Shown piece after piece: positions 5,568-5,888 of a DNA stretch of 5,888 nt (its first letter is position 1; each line of letters begins with the position of its first letter). The notes beneath the pieces are model-generated. The model saw nothing but the letters and a program-made list of their open reading frames with translations. It was not told the DNA's origin and ran no database searches. Made by a program: the position numbers and the translations under genes. Source of the DNA: Firmicutes bacterium CAG:170 (GTDB taxonomy: Bacteria > Bacillota > Clostridia > Oscillospirales > Oscillospiraceae); the NCBI GenBank assembly GCA_000436735.1, contig FR887201.1, positions 1 through 5,888 on the forward strand. The letters are read 5' to 3'.

Positions 5568-5589
5568 CAGTAGCAGTTGTTAGTAGGGG
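5568..5589 (-). other. GC tract and DnaA-trio-like element of the origin
   Basis: Reading the minus strand toward dnaN, the box TTTTCCACA is followed after 7 bases by CCCC (5586-5589) and then TACTAACAACTGCTACTG. The complementary strand gives 3'-GAT-GAT next to the GC tract and further degenerate GAT-like triplets. This order (DnaA box, GC tract, 3'-GAT trios, then unwinding region toward dnaN) is the architecture described for the Bacillus subtilis basal origin unwinding system. The first two trios are exact and the rest are imperfect. Confidence 0.6.
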
Positions 5590-5637
5590 AATTTTATGTG
5601 GAAAACCGGGTTTTGCCCAGTGTTTTCAACGGTTATT

Positions 5638-5683
5638 TGTCCACAGGCAAATGTGCGCGAAAAAGAAATCTGTCCACAGGCAA
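5638..5683 (+). repeat. 13-base direct repeat carrying two DnaA boxes, 33-base period
   Basis: TGTCCACAGGCAA occurs at 5638-5650 and 5671-5683. The identity extends 3' of the DnaA core (GGCAA). The 33-base period is about three helical turns, placing the two boxes on the same face of the DNA. Confidence 0.7.
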
Positions 5684-5737
5684 TTTTGTGAAACATCTGT
5701 TGCGCAGTTGTGAACAGAAAATTTGTAAACAGTCCAC

Positions 5738-5751
5738 ATCCACATGTGGAT
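5738..5751. repeat. Palindromic pair of DnaA boxes
   Basis: ATCCACATGTGGAT is a perfect 14-base palindrome created by two DnaA boxes facing each other and abutting, one on each strand. The minus-strand box is the perfect consensus; the plus-strand one matches at 7 of 9. A neighbouring core TCCACA at 5733-5738 adds a third possible contact. Confidence 0.75.
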
Positions 5752-5754
5752 AAC

Positions 5755-5766
5755 TTTACGCGTAAA
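5755..5766. repeat. 12-base palindrome next to the DnaA boxes
   Basis: TTTACGCGTAAA is a perfect palindrome immediately beyond the perfect DnaA box. No known binding protein is assigned. Confidence 0.5.
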
Positions 5767-5768
5767 AG

Positions 5769-5794
5769 AAGCCCCAGAAAGGGGAGACTTTTTT
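5769..5794. terminator. Terminator-like hairpin between dnaA side and origin boxes
   Basis: AAG, CCCC, loop AGAAA, GGGG, AGA, CTT pairs as a 4-bp GC stem with an outer 3-bp stem and an asymmetric bulge. Six T residues follow on the plus strand (5789-5794). The minus strand ends in CTTCTTTTACG, also T-rich. It could end dnaA transcription before the origin boxes. The stem is short, so strength is uncertain. Confidence 0.4.
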
Positions 5795-5888
5795 GCGCCG
5801 GATGGCGTGGGATGCCTCCGGAGGTGCAGTTCGAATGCGCCGGAGGCGCGGTGCAATTTGCGAAGCCGCATCCGCCGCTCCGCGGGCC
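5795..5888. repeat. GC-rich hairpin cluster and dispersed repeat copy beside the origin
   Basis: Bases 5830-5888 are the second copy of the repeat at 2372-2430 (48/59 identical by my count). The copy reaches the window edge at the shared CGCGGGCC. Three hairpins occur in a row: GCGCC/GGCGT at 5795-5808, CCTCC/GGAGG at 5815-5824 and GCGCC, GGA, GGCGC at 5837-5849. The part before 5830 is a degenerate relative of the part after it. No gene is convincing in this stretch on either strand, and the 3' end of dnaA is not yet reached. Confidence 0.7.

Larger units (their letters stand above)
5597..5753. other. DnaA-box cluster, dnaA-dnaN intergenic part of oriC
   Basis: Matches to TTATCCACA are dense here. 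They are TTATCCACA itself at 5745-5753 (minus, perfect), TTTTCCACA at 5597-5605 (minus, 8/9), TTGTCCACA at 5637-5645 (plus, 8/9), CTGTCCACA at 5670-5678 (plus, 7/9), ACATCCACA at 5736-5744 (plus, 7/9) and CTGTTCACA at 5709-5717 (minus, weaker). DnaA oligomerises on such clusters to melt the origin. The position upstream of dnaN, where dnaA usually precedes, supports oriC. A second box cluster upstream of dnaA, as in Bacillus, cannot be assessed here. Confidence 0.88.

Noticed and set aside
5638..5753. CRISPR-like or iteron-plasmid reading of the repeated TGTCCACAGGCAA and related boxes
   Set aside because: The repeats are only 9-13 bases, match the DnaA consensus and sit upstream of chromosomal dnaN, so a chromosomal origin explains them.
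5626..5871. 81-codon minus-strand frame across the DnaA boxes
   Set aside because: It overlaps the origin boxes, the T-rich hairpin and the dispersed repeat. The translation is low-complexity with no family resemblance.

Overview
The window carries the chromosomal origin-proximal replication cluster of a GC-rich member of the Clostridia (Bacillota). All genes lie on the minus strand, in the order dnaN, yaaA, recF, remB, gyrB. This is the Bacillus-type arrangement dnaA-dnaN-yaaA-recF-remB-gyrB-gyrA. dnaA is expected just beyond the right end and gyrA just beyond the left end, but neither is visible. The Bacillus-type RemB, the short GyrB (no large Toprim insertion) and details of GyrB such as the LPLWGKMLN segment suggest Oscillospirales. 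That placement is an inference from protein flavour, not a database match.

Layout from right to left, which is the direction of transcription. The stretch 5508-5888 is the dnaA-dnaN intergenic part of the origin. It has a cluster of DnaA boxes (one perfect), a GC tract and a DnaA-trio-like element, followed by two palindromes in the dnaN leader. dnaN (4387-5507) encodes the sliding clamp but carries a one-base frameshift near its 3' end. One base later comes yaaA, a small S4-domain protein, which overlaps recF by 11 bases. A 697-base gene-free stretch (2341-3037) follows. It is full of palindromes, terminator-like hairpins and dispersed repeats. Then come remB and gyrB, 34 bases apart and probably co-transcribed.

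The genes belong together functionally. DnaA acts at the origin, DnaN clamps the polymerase, RecF handles gapped or stalled forks, and GyrB supplies the ATPase half of gyrase to remove supercoils ahead of forks. All are co-oriented with a leftward fork leaving the origin.

No new defence or biosynthetic system is visible. The less ordinary content is intergenic. One repeat family occurs both beside the origin and upstream of remB. A second occurs just downstream of both recF and gyrB. Tandem 35-base palindromic units precede remB. A perfect DnaA box lies inside the recF coding sequence. The dnaN frameshift is most likely a sequencing or assembly error, but it needs resolving.
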